A DNA stretch of 64,000 bases from Corticium candelabrum (Eukaryota > Porifera > Homoscleromorpha > Homosclerophorida > Plakinidae), in assembly GCF_963422355.1 (NCBI RefSeq), contig NC_085099.1, positions 619,613 to 683,612 on the forward strand. Reading direction: 5' to 3'. The notes beneath the pieces were generated by a model that had not been told where the DNA came from, did no database searches, and was given only the letters and a program-made list of their open reading frames with translations. Position 1 is the stretch's first letter. Every line of letters starts with the position of its first letter. Both the position numbers and the translations under genes were made by a program. Of this stretch, positions 27,486 through 39,765 are shown piece after piece.

Positions 27486-28442
27486 ATGTCTGGCCAAGTG
27501 TCGGTAGCTCGTCGTGTAGAAGACTTTGCTGTAGCTCATCAGCAACGCGAAGGAGGAGGGATTTTAGTCCGGCGACCGATTGGAGGACGTATTCGCAACT
27601 GTGACCCTTTCCTGTTGATGGATCACATGGGACCGGTGGAATACGGGCCGGGAGAAGCTGTGGGGGCACCGGATCATCCTCATCGAGGATTTGAGACGGT
27701 TTCGTATGTTATTGATGGCAATACGAAACACCAAGATAGCGCAGGCAATTCGGGCGTGTTGAGTCCAGGTTGGGTGCAATGGATGACCGCTGGATCTGGT
27801 GTGGTGCATAGTGAAATGCCCAGTGATGAGTTACTGGAGAAAGGGGGTCGCATGGAGGCATTTCAATTGTGGGTCAATCTACCAAAGAAGGATAAGATGA
27901 TCAAACCTCGTTATCAGGATACTCCACCAGAGAGAATTCCAATTGCTACGACGAGTGATGGGAAAGTGACTGTTAAAGTAATCGCAGGCGAAGCCCTTGG
28001 AACAAATGCTACAATCGAGACTCGAACACCAATTCTTTACCTTGACATGCATCTTTCACCAGGCGCCTCTTTTACTCAGCCTATCCCTGACAGCTACAAT
28101 GGGTTTGCATATGTGTGGCGAGGATCTGGTTTCCTTGGGGCAGAGAAAAGGCCTGCCAAGATGGGTGAAGTGGGAACAATGGGAGAAGGTAGCTCGTTTA
28201 CTGTATCGGCTGGTCCTGATGAAGAATTACGAGTACTCTTACTGGCTGGAGAGCCAATAAAGGAGCCAGTAGTGCAGCATGGTCCATTTGTAATGAACAC
28301 GTGGGAGGAAATACAGCAGGCATTCAAGGATTACCAAAATGGAAAGCTTGGAGAGATCAGAGGGTCCAGTGAAAGATACGAGAAAACAAAGAATGCAAGA
28401 GAGGCCCAGAAAGCAAGTGGTAAGTGGAATGATGACTTTTGA
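27486..28442 (+). CDS. PIR: Pirin
   Basis: 318 residues, single exon, cupin family. Pirin is an iron-binding nuclear protein that modulates NF-kB; some homologues have quercetinase activity. The metal-site segment DHPHRGFETVSYVIDG (residues about 60-75) and VVHSEMP (about 108-114) carry all four usual ligands (His, His, His, Glu). The second cupin barrel follows (LYLDMHLSPGASFTQPIP). The C-terminus, with QHGPFVMNTWEEIQQAFKDY, is typical. Human pirin is 290 residues; the length here is slightly greater because of a Lys/Arg-rich tail. The start is the first ATG in frame, just before VSVARRVEDFAVAH. The lack of introns matches the zinc transporter and ASH2L in this window. Confidence 0.95.
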   Translation: MSGQVSVARRVEDFAVAHQQREGGGILVRRPIGGRIRNCDPFLLMDHMGPVEYGPGEAVGAPDHPHRGFETVSYVIDGNTKHQDSAGNSGVLSPGWVQWMTAGSGVVHSEMPSDELLEKGGRMEAFQLWVNLPKKDKMIKPRYQDTPPERIPIATTSDGKVTVKVIAGEALGTNATIETRTPILYLDMHLSPGASFTQPIPDSYNGFAYVWRGSGFLGAEKRPAKMGEVGTMGEGSSFTVSAGPDEELRVLLLAGEPIKEPVVQHGPFVMNTWEEIQQAFKDYQNGKLGEIRGSSERYEKTKNAREAQKASGKWNDDF

Positions 28443-28578
28443 TTTATAACTACAGTCAGACAACGTTGTAGTTAGGTTAGCATCTTATGTTTATTTGTAT
28501 TGGAACAGAATATTCAAGAGTACAGTACTGTACTATCGCTTAGATGATTACAACGTATTGATACTAAGAATAAAGGAG

Positions 28579-30618
28579 TCAACTTGTAAGCACGTACTGC
28601 AGACAGTGTTGTAGAAGCCGAGATAGTCTCTCTCGCTGTGTCGCTTCCTTGCCATATAATTTATTTGCTATAGCCAGCAGAGCATCACAAAATCCCTCAA
28701 GAGTTAAACTGTTCTTCTCACAACCATGTTGACGAGAGATTTCAATGTAAAGGATGTCTGTTGATGCACCAGTTATACTTTCACTGCTGAGTTGACATTT
28801 CCTGTAAACACCAAAGTCCACAAAGGAGGGTAAAACTTTAGTTGTCATGATATATCTCATACCTTACAAATGTCCGAAAGGCACTTGATCCCATTTTTGT
28901 AATTTTCCTGACTCCTACAAAGTGTGTAAATAGTTTCTGACAGTATTCTAATAAGTCCAAACCTGCATATTCGTCTGCTGTAGCAGGAAGCAATTCAACA
29001 CATGTAGAATCATCAGCCACTGTTAGGCCACCATGGGAGTCACTGTGGAAACAAGTTGAATTCCATATTAAAGTAGTGTCTGACAATGTAATTAATTAAT
29101 TAATGGTTTCCGAGATAATCTAGCCAGTGTAAGTATGTCTCTAGTCTACTTAATAAATTATTGTAAACTGATGTGTTACCGTTTGAGTTGCCTTGCAAGT
29201 TGTAGGGCATTCAGTACAACCGGCTTCTTTATTTGAGCATCCAATGGTGATGGTATTGTTTTATGTACCCCTGGACTTATCTCTTTCTCGTAGTCAATCC
29301 GAAGGCTTGGGTTAGCATTTACTTCCAACAGGATGGGTTTCAGGTCATCTGTTATCAAAACATCAAATCCTAACACCTGGAAACACAACGGTTTTGCCTC
29401 ATTGGAAACGACAGTACTCATCTCCAGCAGCAGCATAGGTTTCATAGCAATAACTGTCTTGCAGACTAGAGCATCAATTTTTGACCACAATATATCAATG
29501 TCATACCCTTTGTCAGCCAATTCTTGAAAGACAACAGAGACCAGTCGTTTGCTACCATGATCACCATCTTCTGTGTGGACATAACTTGCACTGCGTTTGT
29601 TCAATGAGTAGTTGGTTAGATGCATGAATGTTTTATGCAAGTTTTTGGCTGTTGGTTTCTTGTATGACTCAGTGCAGAACCGTGCTAAACCTTCTCGGAC
29701 TATATACACTTGCAAGGGATCAACTGACATCAGTAGAACATACAGACGGAGATCAAACTTGAGGCCATCTATTAGCATTGGTCTAGATATATACTCTTGC
29801 ACAATGCTGTCTTTCAAAACTCCACCCATGCTCAAATCTCTTGGCTTCTGAAACAGTCGAATTCCTTCTCCTTGTGAACCGTCATCAGGTTTAATAATGA
29901 ACACAGTCTCTTTTGATAATGACTGCGGGCTCAAGGCATAAGCAGTAAAATTGTCCTGTTGATGTGGAATAGACCATGTTTGAGGAAAAAAGTCATACTC
30001 TTCAGGGAAGAGATCATACATTTGTTTCAATAAACGTCCAAGTTGTACTTTATGTGCCACTTTGCGCATCCCTGTTCACAAAAACAACTACAACGGTCTA
30101 CGATACAAGTACAAGCTCGCAAATGTAATTACCAACAAATGCAAAGTAAGACAATACCTCAACATTTTTTTGTTATTTTATTTACAAATTTACCAAAATA
30201 TGTACATGTTTTGATTAGTTGAAAAAATCCCCCCAAAAACTAATGACTAGAGCGTACGTGTACCTGGAAATCTGTTGACTCTGCTTTCAGCTAGCACACC
30301 TTGATCCGTGCACTCCAAACCATACCAGTACAGATCGCAATGAGAGTGGGAATCTATCACCTACAGAACACGATGTACAGTGACACACCCTCTCTGCTAA
30401 TTCAATCTACATGTACGCACATTTTTCCACCCCAATTCTTTTATGCATAGTTGCAAAACATCGATGACTGAACGAGCATTTGATGTATTGATTGTTGTGA
30501 CTCTCTTACGAGACTTTCGTTTAGTATGAGATTCTTTTGAACTTACTTCATGGACAGCAGCTTCTGCAATACTTATTGTCAAACTTATTGTTATCGCTAT
30601 GTCACACACAGGAAAACC
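28579..30618 (-). CDS. TTLL11: Tubulin polyglutamylase TTLL11
   Basis: Adds glutamate chains to tubulin in axonemes and microtubules. Exons: from about 30618 (start uncertain) to 30421, 30363-30265, 30071 to about 29181, 29041 to about 28864, and about 28803-28579. The first exon gives RVTTINTSNARSVIDVLQLC and KELGWKN, the family's N-terminal strand-helix. The large exon is the ATP-grasp core: FIIKPDDGSQGEGIRL (nucleotide loop), QEYISRPMLIDGLKFDLRLY, MHLTNYSLNK, and FDVLITDDLKPILLEVNANP. The two last exons (FTHFVGVRKITKMGSSAFRT and SLTLEGFCDALLAIANKLYG) match the C-terminal region particular to TTLL11 rather than TTLL4/5/6. The first coding exon may lie further upstream. Convergent with pirin, 137 bp apart. 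Confidence 0.9.
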
Positions 30619-31476
30619 TGGTGTAAAAAAGAAAAATAGAAAAACGAGAACAAAGAAAATACTAGACCCAAGAGCAAAGCTGTGATAAACCCCCTCCCCC
30701 CTAACATATGATGGTCTTTCGTCCATTCCATAGCTATATGTAATTGCACGGTCTCTATCATCCTCAGAAATAAAGCTATTAGCAAAGTCTCTAATTGATC
30801 TATTTAAAATTTGTGGAAAGTCTGCAACTAACACTGTAGAGCGATTCTATTTCCCTGATGGACCTGAAAAATGATGAATTCATAGAGCATCCAAGAACCG
30901 ATGACACATATGATAATGAATTTTTTGTCATTTGAAGACTTAATTCAGCAATGATGACATAGTGATGTTTTCTTTTTCTCACCATATCAATCAAAGGTAG
31001 CAACAGATCATAACCCTGTTGCAAACAACATAACACCAGCATGAGTTTTCCTTCCAACACCACAAATTCTTCTTACTGCATAGTGTTCCACCCAACACTT
31101 AGTCTAGACTTATTCCAAGTCCAAAGCTGACATCCATAGAATGTGCATGGATGAAGGAGTTTTCATCAAATGACAAAGAAAATTTGGGTTAGCTCCTATA
31201 TGTTTGATATCATAGATATACCAGATATTGGTGCAGTTTCAGTGTCAGAAAGACGTAGAGCAAAACCATATTACCAAAACACTCACTTTCTTCGTTAAAA
31301 CTGCAAGTGCTTCCTTCTGTTTGGAGCATTGTCAGCAAATACTGTCTACAATTTTGGCTGACGCAGTAAGAATGTGTCCCTTGACACGCCTTTTTAGGTA
31401 TCGGAGTTGCACATGTAACGCACGCTACGTTCTGCAATGTATTAGGTCGGTACTGTACTGTATAATTTTGCACGCT
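30619..31476. promoter_or_regulatory. Region between TTLL11 and ASH2L, divergent
   Basis: Probably holds both 5' ends. Minus-strand frames at about 31063-30800 and 31473-31210 show patches of plausible protein (for example GYDLLLPLID after a TTGTTTGCAACAG acceptor) but no family. They may be upstream exons of the TTLL11 transcript or a small separate gene. Confidence 0.4.
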
Positions 31477-32814
31477 ATGGAAGAAACGTCAGAAGTCAAC
31501 ACTGAACGTGGAGAGTTTGATTATCACAATTCCGCTGTTTTGTTGATGGAGACCCCGCACCAGGTGTCGAGGAATACCGATACCTTTCCTTGTGTTTCTG
31601 GTCAATCAGAAACCGTGGAAGACCTACAGGTACCGGTGGCAGATTCAACGGTTGATCCAGAGAAGGAAGGTGCTGTAAACGAAGACAATGTCAACAGAAC
31701 TGAATTTCATGAATCCAAAGAGGTTTATATGTCTGTCGGTCAAACTGAAGATAAACCATTGAAAAAATCAGAACGCAGGCTTGCTAGTAGACGTAGAGAA
31801 CACTGGAGTAGCAAGAGACGTCTAGATAGTGGTCAAATAACGTCAACTAGCAAAAGAGTACGAGGTGACATCTCAACAGTACAAAAGCTTTCATCGGATG
31901 GATTTCCTATTGAACATCCCTTCAACAAAGATGGCTACCGTTATACATTGGCTGAACCAGATCCTCATGCTTCTGGTGACCTGGAGCAATATGCTGGAAA
32001 GGCAGTGCCAGCACGGTTATACAGAGTTGTTCTGCCCCAGTCCATATTACTCTCAATGAATGATCGAGCAAACCAGTTAAATTTGTCTGATGATCGATTG
32101 TCGGTGACTGGTGATAAGGGTTATTGTACTGTCCGTGCAACACACTGTGTGAGCCGTGGAGGCTGGTATTTTGAAGTAACTGTGAAGGATCTACCATCTG
32201 GGTCTGCATGTCGAATAGGATGGTCTCAGAATTATGGAAATCTTCAAGCGCCACTTGGATATGACAAGTTTGGCTACTCTTGGCGAAGCAAGAAAGGGAC
32301 AAGGTTTCATCAAAGCAGAGGAAAACGTTATAGCTCTTCGTATGAAGCCGGTGATGTCCTTGGATTTTATATTTACTTAACGGAGTGGCGACCATGCAAG
32401 ACAGTCATTCTACCCGACCATCACAAAAATCAGACTTTGATCAAGTTTAGAAACTACCTTTACTTTGAAGAGCGAGATTTGGTGGAGAAAGCAGAAAAAT
32501 CTTTGAGTCCTTTGACTGGAAGCAAAATCATTTTCTTCAAGAATGGCAAGTCACAGGGTATTGCGTGGGAGGATATCTACGACGGAAGTTATTACCCTGC
32601 CATTTCATTGTATAAGAATGCATCAGTTCTAATGAACTTTGGCCCAGAGTTTCTCTACCCTCCAGAAGGTCTTACAAATTATAGACCAATGAGCGATGCT
32701 ATAGACCAAGCATTTGTAGAGCATACTTTGGCTGACATGTTGTTTCACCTAGAATATGATGAGGATACAGCTGGCAATGCAGTGCATTATTCTCGTCAGT
32801 CACACAAACGATGA
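31477..32814 (+). CDS. ASH2L: ASH2L, lacking the N-terminal PHD-winged-helix module
   Basis: A single exon of 445 codons. ASH2L is a core subunit of the MLL/SET1 histone H3K4 methyltransferase complexes, in the nucleus. The N-terminal 150 residues are charged and disordered. [20 protein letters not shown] precedes the SPRY domain, which starts with [20 protein letters not shown] and runs through [56 protein letters not shown] and [10 protein letters not shown]. The second half of the SPRY has [20 protein letters not shown] and FGPEFLYPP, as in animal ASH2L, and the C-terminal DPY30-binding helix is recognisable in [14 protein letters not shown]. The atypical PHD and winged-helix region found in full-length ASH2L is absent from this frame and no upstream exon is seen. 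It could be a retrogene or a short-form ASH2L. Confidence 0.95.
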   Translation: MEETSEVNTERGEFDYHNSAVLLMETPHQVSRNTDTFPCVSGQSETVEDLQVPVADSTVDPEKEGAVNEDNVNRTEFHESKEVYMSVGQTEDKPLKKSERRLASRRREHWSSKRRLDSGQITSTSKRVRGDISTVQKLSSDGFPIEHPFNKDGYRYTLAEPDPHASGDLEQYAGKAVPARLYRVVLPQSILLSMNDRANQLNLSDDRLSVTGDKGYCTVRATHCVSRGGWYFEVTVKDLPSGSACRIGWSQNYGNLQAPLGYDKFGYSWRSKKGTRFHQSRGKRYSSSYEAGDVLGFYIYLTEWRPCKTVILPDHHKNQTLIKFRNYLYFEERDLVEKAEKSLSPLTGSKIIFFKNGKSQGIAWEDIYDGSYYPAISLYKNASVLMNFGPEFLYPPEGLTNYRPMSDAIDQAFVEHTLADMLFHLEYDEDTAGNAVHYSRQSHKR

Positions 32815-33285
32815 AGTGGCTCAATGCGTAGCAGCAGACAATGTCTAATATTTTGCTGTAGCTGTTAACAGGATTTGCTGTTGTAATATTGTTGTGATGA
32901 GACTTACTGGGATACAAAAAAGGTATAACAAATTCAAATAGCAAACTGGTAGTAACATGACAGATACACATTTCTGTTCAGCTTTCATTTCACCATCAGT
33001 TCACCTGATAAGGTACAGTGTACTGCTTCCATGTCTAGCCTTGTTTGGTATACACATGTAGTGCTTGTATCAATTTATGATACATACGGCAAATCAAGCA
33101 GAATTATGTGCACTGCGGGTGCTAATTTTTTTGCTATATGATGTAATTTGGTAAGACAATAGAGTAAAGAAAAAAGGTAAAATGTCAAGTCAGACAAACT
33201 TAATTTTCTTGTAGTAGCCCAAAAATATACTACCAATTCTAACAGAAACACAAGACTAACTACAGGCATAGACAGCAACCAGGCA
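32815..33285. other. Convergent intergenic, ASH2L and makorin
   Basis: 3' untranslated sequences of two convergent genes; no gene or repeat seen. Confidence 0.6.
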
Positions 33286-33816
33286 TCAATTTGCTTCCGT
33301 TCTAGCCTTGAGAAAGTCCCACAGCCTAGTCACATTACCAAGAAGTGTATCACTATTTACTGTAGACAAGGCACAACAGAATGAATACCTTGGTTTACGG
33401 ATAGCCCTTGAATCACCATCTGAGTCTGTGTAGTGTCTTAGTTGGATGTCAGGTACTTCTACTTTACCCTCAACAGTAGCTTCAGACAACAAAATTGTGT
33501 TAATTCAAGCCATCAGAGATATAATGCAGTGCATCCGTATGTAATGCAGATAATTGATTAATTAGTTATTGCTGCTATAGCATTGGACATACTGTGCTTG
33601 TAGAAGCAACTGCTACCAAAAGGGCAACTGCCGACTCCAAAATCGTAGTATTTGCATGGAATTGAGCTACAGATTACAAAGCAAATTGAGCTGACGACAA
33701 ATGAGTTGTGACCTGTAAGTGACCTCAATGCAGTCTTGTAGCCTTCTATTAGTCTTTGTTTCTCTTCTACCTCTTCTATCCACACTTCACTCTAGTAAAA
33801 CAAACTATAATTATTC

Positions 33817-33889
<73 letters not shown>

Positions 33890-36769
33890 GAACAACTAGT
33901 TTTGTTTGGTTGTCATAATGGCAACAATCCCAGGTGATGTTGCAGAAAACGCAATAGCTAAGAAAGGTTACCGTGTACTAGCTGATACCACCCATTTGTC
34001 TAACGAGAAGTTACAGCCTAAGGGCATATAAAAATTTGGCTACATACATTCCAAAAGACTAGTTTAAATTATCATGATGGCATGTCCACTGATAACAGTG
34101 ATGACTCTCTTTAGTGTCCTCTGTGTCTCTGGTGGGATTTAACACCTGCTTTTGAACGGCATTCCTTTCCACAAGATTGACAAACAAATGACTTGTTGGT
34201 AGGAACAATTTGTTCTTTCCGTTTCTGACGTTGAGCTTGAAGATGTCTAATACGATTTTCTTCAAACTGTTGGAGTGATGAATGGCAGAGAGATCTCCAG
34301 TTTGTTCTATCACTGGATAGTTTCTCAAAATGCAGGAAGTCAATCCCACAAGATTTCATATTAGCCTTGATAGAATCTTTATAACGTAATTTAGGACCAC
34401 CTTGATGACGATGGCCCTGTTCCAGTTGACCAAAAAGGAGTTGTTTGGGAATTCTATCATTAGGCATTCGAGACATGTGACCAGCCCAGCGAAATTGGCA
34501 TTTCATAACAAAAGATTCAATGCCACTGATGTTGCAACGAGATAACACTTCTGTGTTGGGTATATAGTCAGTCCACTGGATTCCACATATGCGGCGAAGA
34601 CATCGCAGATGAAAACTCTCCAAACTTTTGAGGTTACGACGAAGAAGGGTCCATGACTCGCATCCGTACAACAGAACTGATAAGACTACTGCTTTGTAAA
34701 CTGCAACCTTCGTGGTCAGTTTGATTTCATGCCTTTGCCAGAGTCTGTTGTACAATTTACCAAAAGCAGCACTGGCCTTTGATATCCTATGAGAGACATC
34801 TGCATCAACAGTTGCATTATTCGAAAGGAAACTACCCAAATACTTGAAATTGCTGACATAAGACAATGGGTGATCACCAATCATAACTGGAGGAGGGTTA
34901 TAGTTTGAGCCTGGACGTGGTTGAAAAAGCACTTCTGTCTTTTTCAAGCTGATACTCAAGCCAAAACGTTTAGTTGATCTGTCTAAACAGTTGACAATGT
35001 GTTGAATGTCTTCATATGTGTGACCAACTAATGCGCAATCGTCAGCAAACAAGAGTTCTCTCAGTATCATACAGTATATAATACAGTATGTATAGACTAT
35101 TCTGTCCATCTGCAAACTGACCGGTGTCACAAAATTTGATGGAACTCTACAGATAGGACATGCCCTGTAAGAATCAGAACAAAATCGGTCATAGACTGAC
35201 ATAATTGGTACTAATATCTAATTACCAGTAACCTGATAATCTTGTTATCTGCATGAGACAAATTCCTCCACTTTCGTATACAAGGCAGACAGAATGGGTG
35301 GCTGCATTCAGCTAGACATCAAAGCATTGCGCACGAGTCACTTCCATACAGTGAATACTTTATTTAATTGATTCAATATGTTTAGTTTCATACACAAGAT
35401 GCCGAATCTTCTATCGGCTGGCTTTCTCTTATCCAAAACAACATCCAAGCAAATACTGCACTGAATACCTTGACTCCTGTAATTAAGTAAGTTTACAATT
35501 ATCTGCACCAGTTATTTATATCCACCCAAATAAACCTTTTCATAGCAAACGTGTGCTCAATGTTTTCCTCAAGAGACCGCTGACATTCACGAATGTGATC
35601 TGTTTAAAAGAAACTCAAATCAATAAAAGCAATCTGATAGTGAACTATCCATACCATGCTGTTGTTCAAGATTATATGGATGAAGGCACTGCTTTCCACA
35701 AAAATCACAAACTGATCCATGCAGATATGGACAGCTGAAAAATTGATTTTGTCAACTGTAAAATCAACTTATATATGCAACCAAACACCTCTCAAATTCA
35801 CACGACCCCATTGCAGCAAATGGACACAGCTACAACAATTTACAGAACACATGTATGTTGAATCTGATTTAATGACAGAACAATTATTGTCACATCACCA
35901 GTTTAGCTGACTCTTCAGCACTGAGGACATGAATTACTTCAGCTCCTGCCTTTGTTATGGTTGAATACAGAGACGAAAATTCATCTAAATCATTGTCAAC
36001 AGTCTCTCTCATCCACGACTAGTAAAATAGAATTAATTGCAGGAAACAGTAGCTACGTCAAAATCATAACATCATCATTTACTGGAACAAATTCAGGAGC
36101 TTCAGCCCAATTTTCAGGCATTCCACTGGCAGCAGTTAGAGTAGTCATATCAATTGTCAACGCAGACTCTGTAAGAGTTGTCATCTGTGCAATAATGCAA
36201 AAGAGACGATTGCAGCTGCAGATAAATTGACAAAAGTGCTTGGCCGTTTTACTCTAGACTTGTAGGCAGCAACTTCACCAAAACTATGTTTAGCAGGAGG
36301 GCAGGGAGGAATAATTTCTCTGCCAAGCAATCAAATAAAAACACAGGTTATGAATTAATTTAATTAATTAAATGAAAAGACACCATCAGCTGTTTTGGTC
36401 GACTATAGTGAAAAGATTAATGTTAATAGTATAATTCACAGTACAGTACAACCAACAAAGACTTCAACAATATTCTACATCATTTTCAGTTTTCCTACGT
36501 ACCTTGACTTTCTTGAAGGCTTTTCTTGCTCGGTAGGTTTAGTGTGATCATAGCGACATTTTTTGCCATAAGAACAGGTGCCCTGCAGATAGTAGCGACA
36601 CACCATTTCAGGACGACTTTTCCATTCGTGTGAGAAACGGCAGTTTTCGCCTTCTCTACATGCCCCCGACATGAAATACCTATAAAAATGTACCTCACAA
36701 CTAGAAACATACACACGCACAAAACAAACGAAACAATTACTTGCACAAAATCTTTCTTGGGTCATCCAT
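33286..36769 (-). CDS. MKRN: Makorin-type RING E3 ubiquitin ligase
   Basis: Start ATG at 36769 (MDDPRKILC), then exons 36679-36503 (two C3H1 fingers: YFMSGACREGENCRFSH and CRYYLQGTCSYGKKCRYDH), about 36320-36190, about 36185-35900 in pieces (PENWAEAPEFVP), about 35730-35680 (CDFCGKQCLHPYNLEQQH, the makorin Cys-His motif), 35600-35530, 35480-35405 (CSICLDVVLDKRKPADRRFG), about 35315-35230 (CSHPFCLPCIRKWRN), about 35165-35126 (CPICRVPSNFVTP), 33795 to about 33720 (EVWIEEVEEKQRLIEGYKTA), about 33670 to 33575 (CKYYDFGVGSCPFG plus CFYKH, the last C3H finger), and the C-terminus to 33286. Order C3H-C3H-C3H-Cys/His-RING-C3H is diagnostic of makorin. The long intron 35125-33796 carries a LINE. It is divergent from FUT8; the start codons lie 62 bp apart. 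Confidence 0.9.
33819..33888. repeat. (CA)n microsatellite in a makorin intron
   Basis: A CA run of about 70 bp just upstream (in transcript order) of the exon at 33795. Confidence 0.95.
34050..35085 (-). mobile_element. Non-LTR retrotransposon (LINE), 5'-truncated
   Basis: The minus-strand frame runs from about 35085 to a stop at 34111. It starts within the reverse-transcriptase domain at LLFADDCALVGHTYEDIQ (the catalytic ADD of YADD-type motifs, here FADD), then KKTEVLFQP, FKYLGSFLSNNATVDADVSH, AVYKAVVLSVLLYGCESW, ESFHLRCLRRICGIQWTDYI, and a C-terminal C2H2-type finger (CQSCGKECRSKAGVKSHQRH). The endonuclease and most of the RT domain are missing, as in 5'-truncated LINE insertions. The remaining frame is open, so the insertion may be fairly recent. 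It lies inside the makorin intron between CPICRVPSNFVTP and SEVWIEE, in the same orientation as the gene. The clade is not assigned. Confidence 0.85.
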
Positions 36770-36831
36770 TTCGGCACGTGCGCACATGCGCGATATCGTG
36801 CGCTACATCAGCACTGCGTCTCCGAGGGCTC
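36770..36831. promoter_or_regulatory. Head-to-head promoter of makorin and FUT8, 62 bp
   Basis: The start codons are divergent and 62 bp apart. A CACGTG E-box lies at 36775-36780, six bases upstream of the makorin ATG, followed by the GC-rich GCGCACATGCGCGATATCGT. Confidence 0.6.
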
Positions 36832-38699
36832 ATGTGTCGGAAGCGTCGCCCAAAATTCGATTTGAAGCTGTTGCAAACAGTCTTGTTGATTGCTTTATGT
36901 TTAGATAACATTCGCTTACGTCTACATGATTGTCACTGTAATAAGTCATCTTCATCCTCTAGTGTTCCTGTACGAATCGTAGAAAAGAATCGATTGAAAC
37001 GTTTGTATGCAAGCAACAGACGACTCAAACAGGAAGTAGCAAATTGCAATATAAAAACGGAAGTTCTAGAAAGGAAATGTCTTCCGTTTTCTGTCGACAA
37101 CAACGCGTGTCCATTTGGAAGAGTTCATGTTGTGTTGTGGAGGGTGCAGAGAAATGTTGAGCAATTGTGGAATTTCCTACGTCATAAATTGAAAGAATTT
37201 TCATACGTAATTACCTATACCCGTGGGTGGTATCAAGAAACTGTAACTGATTTATCTAACTTGTTTGAAGTGCTGCTCGAATGGAAAAAGCAAGAAGCGA
37301 ACAGATTATCACAAGTTGTACAAAATCGATTCCAATTGCTGCAGAATCCTGGTGACTGCAGCCAAGCGAGACGGTTGATATGTGATGTAACGAAAGCTTG
37401 TGGATTGGGATGTCAGATGCATCATCTTGTCTTCTGCTTTATGGTTGCTTATCGAGACAATCGAACTGTAATTGTTGACTCATACAAATGGCAATATGCG
37501 CCATACAGAGGCAGCTGGGAAACTGTCTTTCAGCCCATTAGTAATTCTATTTCGTGTAGAACATTCAGTTCAATAGACATGAAGTGGTGGGAGAAGGAAG
37601 ACAGTGACGACCTACTAGTGAAATTACCGGTAGCAGAAAGCTTGGACAAACAGCCGCCATTTATTCCACTGGCAGTTCCCAAAGATCTTGCTGCTCATAT
37701 CAGTTGCTTCCATACACAGCCATCATTGTGGTGGATTGGACAAATTGTGAGCTTTCTACTGAGGCCCAGTGTCGATATGCAGCAAGTAATTGATGAATTT
37801 GCAAAGTCAATAGGATTTAGTAAACCAATAGTGGGGTACGTATTTGAACACATGCAGTACGCTAAGACTGTTGATGTCACTGTACTCTGAGACTGTTGAT
37901 GTCACTGTACTCTTGAATCTCTATCTCTCATATGATATGTGTCAATTGCAGAGTTCATGTCAGACGAACAGACAAAGTAGGATGGGAATCCGAGTTACAC
38001 AGTCTCAACCAATACATGGAAGTCGTTGAAAGCTATTACGAATTATTGGAGAAAAGGCAACAAATAAGTAAACGAAGCATCTATTTGGCAACTGATGATG
38101 ACCTCGTCATTACTGAAATGAAGCACAGGTTTGTGGTTTTGTACATATGACAACTGCTCACAGTGACTATTTGTGTGTCAACTTAGGTATCCGGGTTACA
38201 ACATTCTCAGCAATAAAGAAGGGGCAGTTGCAGCAAGGCAACAACGATACTCACAGACATCACTAAATGGAATTATTACAGATATACTGCTGCTGTCTCA
38301 GACCGACTACCTTGTCTGTACTTTCTCATCACAGGTATGATAATGTAAGCGATTTACAATTTTGTAATAAGTACATATCGGCTGTGATGGCAGGTTTGTA
38401 GACTGGCATATGAACTTATGCAATCGTACCATCCAGATGCATCTCAGAATGCTCATAGTCTTGATGAAATGTATTACTTTGGTGGACAAAGGCCTCGGCT
38501 TCAACGAGCTATTGCTCGGCATACACCGGCTGACGAATCTGAATTAGAACTGATTGTTGGTGATTTGATCAGTGTGAGAGACAATAAACATGGCTTCTTT
38601 CTAGGAATGTCTATGAGAACCAACAAGTATGGCCGATACCCTCCATACAAGGTCGAAGACATTGTAGATGAAGTAAAATGTCCAACCTTTGTTCATTGA
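36832..38699 (+). CDS. FUT8: Alpha-1,6-fucosyltransferase (core fucosylation)
   Basis: Golgi type-II membrane enzyme that transfers fucose from GDP-fucose to the innermost N-glycan GlcNAc. Exons 36832-37835, 37952-38128, 38187-38334 and 38394-38699. The first exon gives MCRKRRPKFDLKLLQTVLLI, a short cytoplasmic tail and signal anchor, then the coiled stem, then CGLGCQMHHLVFCFMVAYRD and the catalytic fold. The GDP-binding motifs are VHVRRTDKVGWE (split across exons 1-2), IYLATDD, and SQTDYLVCTFSSQVCRLAYE. DASQNAHSLDEMYYFGGQ and the C-terminal SH3 (ADESELELIVGDLISVRDNK, YPPYKVEDI) follow. All three fucosyltransferase motifs are intact. About 544 residues against 575 in human. Convergent with PHPT1. 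Confidence 0.95.
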
Positions 38700-38998
38700 T
38701 AGCCAATTCTGCTAGTCCTAACAATCACTGATCCACAGACAATACCTAATTGCTTCTAGTTATATGTTTTATTTAGTTTATACTCGTGTATTGTAGTTGG
38801 TTTGAAATAAACATTATTATGACACTGATCCAGAGACAATTGGCAGCTAGGTATGAGTAACACTTGACCAACAAAAAGAAACAGAAAAGTCAGTAGACAC
38901 AATATGTGTATATTAGAAGATATGTCCATAGCATACTACGAACAAGTAGGTATGTACAAAGTCAACACACAAAAACCATATGCTTGGCGTTAGACTAA
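38700..38998. other. Convergent intergenic, FUT8 and PHPT1
   Basis: Close 3' ends. An AATAAA-like signal (GAAATAAACATT at about 38803-38814) fits FUT8 polyadenylation. Confidence 0.5.
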
Positions 38999-39765
38999 TC
39001 AATAACCTTCATTGCTGAAATCAATTTTTGCATAATGTGGATACTTCTCTTTTAATTTTTCAACTGTTACTGAATGATCTGCTCGTCCAAAACCCTGAAA
39101 TGTTTAATATCTTTACAATTACTGTTTGCGACGTTAAATGAGCAAGTCTTAACCATAGAGTAGCCGTAAACATGAATAGACTTCTCTCCACTGTTGTGCT
39201 GAATGCGACCTCCACCAACACACTCACAGGTCAAGCCTATCCCTTCAATTCCAGGTTGCACTTTATCAAAAACATCAGCTGAAATAAAAAAATTACTACA
39301 TGTCAACTAGTAATTAAAAACAGAGATCGAAACAATGTATATACAGTAGTTAATTAATTACTTGTAATTAAGTAATAATTATCGATTGTTGATTACTAAT
39401 TAGTTAGGTAATGTGGTTGTAACAATAACATATAAGGTAATAAGAAAAATTGTTGGTGGGAAACTTATTTTTGCAAATTGGTGATTGCTAAGTTACCGCC
39501 AACATCTTAAAATGGTTTGCCCTGCAAGTAAAACGCCAAAATTAGTTCCCGACCAGTATTTCATCTTAAACGGTATGCAGTCACTAGAAGTAACTTAGGT
39601 TGCATGGTACAATAAGTATTTAGTCCTACCATGGTAACTGGCGAAATTATATCCTCGCACTATGTACTTCCACGAATCACTGCTCTCCACTTTAATTAGC
39701 ACATACTTGAATCGTCCATCGGCATCAATATCTACATCTTCCACAGCATTCAATCTTTCGGCCAT
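38999..39765 (-). CDS. PHPT1: 14-kDa phosphohistidine phosphatase
   Basis: Three exons: 39765-39630, 39278-39154 and 39094-38999. Removes phosphate from protein histidine. Start MAERLNAVEDVDIDADGRFK; the next in-frame ATG upstream (39792) would add MVFLSGFLI. The catalytic His is in ASYHADVFDK (spliced between exons 1 and 2). GLTCECVGGGRIQHN and KSIHVYGYSMGFGRADHSVT form the phosphate-binding and core strands; the tail KLKEKYPHYAKIDF is typical. The predicted length of about 118-127 residues matches the human 125. It shares a 40-bp promoter with WDR6. Confidence 0.95.

Noticed and set aside
30800-31473. Minus-strand frames between TTLL11 and ASH2L
   Set aside because: Patches look protein-like, with splice-like sites, but no family and no consistent phase; kept only as a remark in the region entry.
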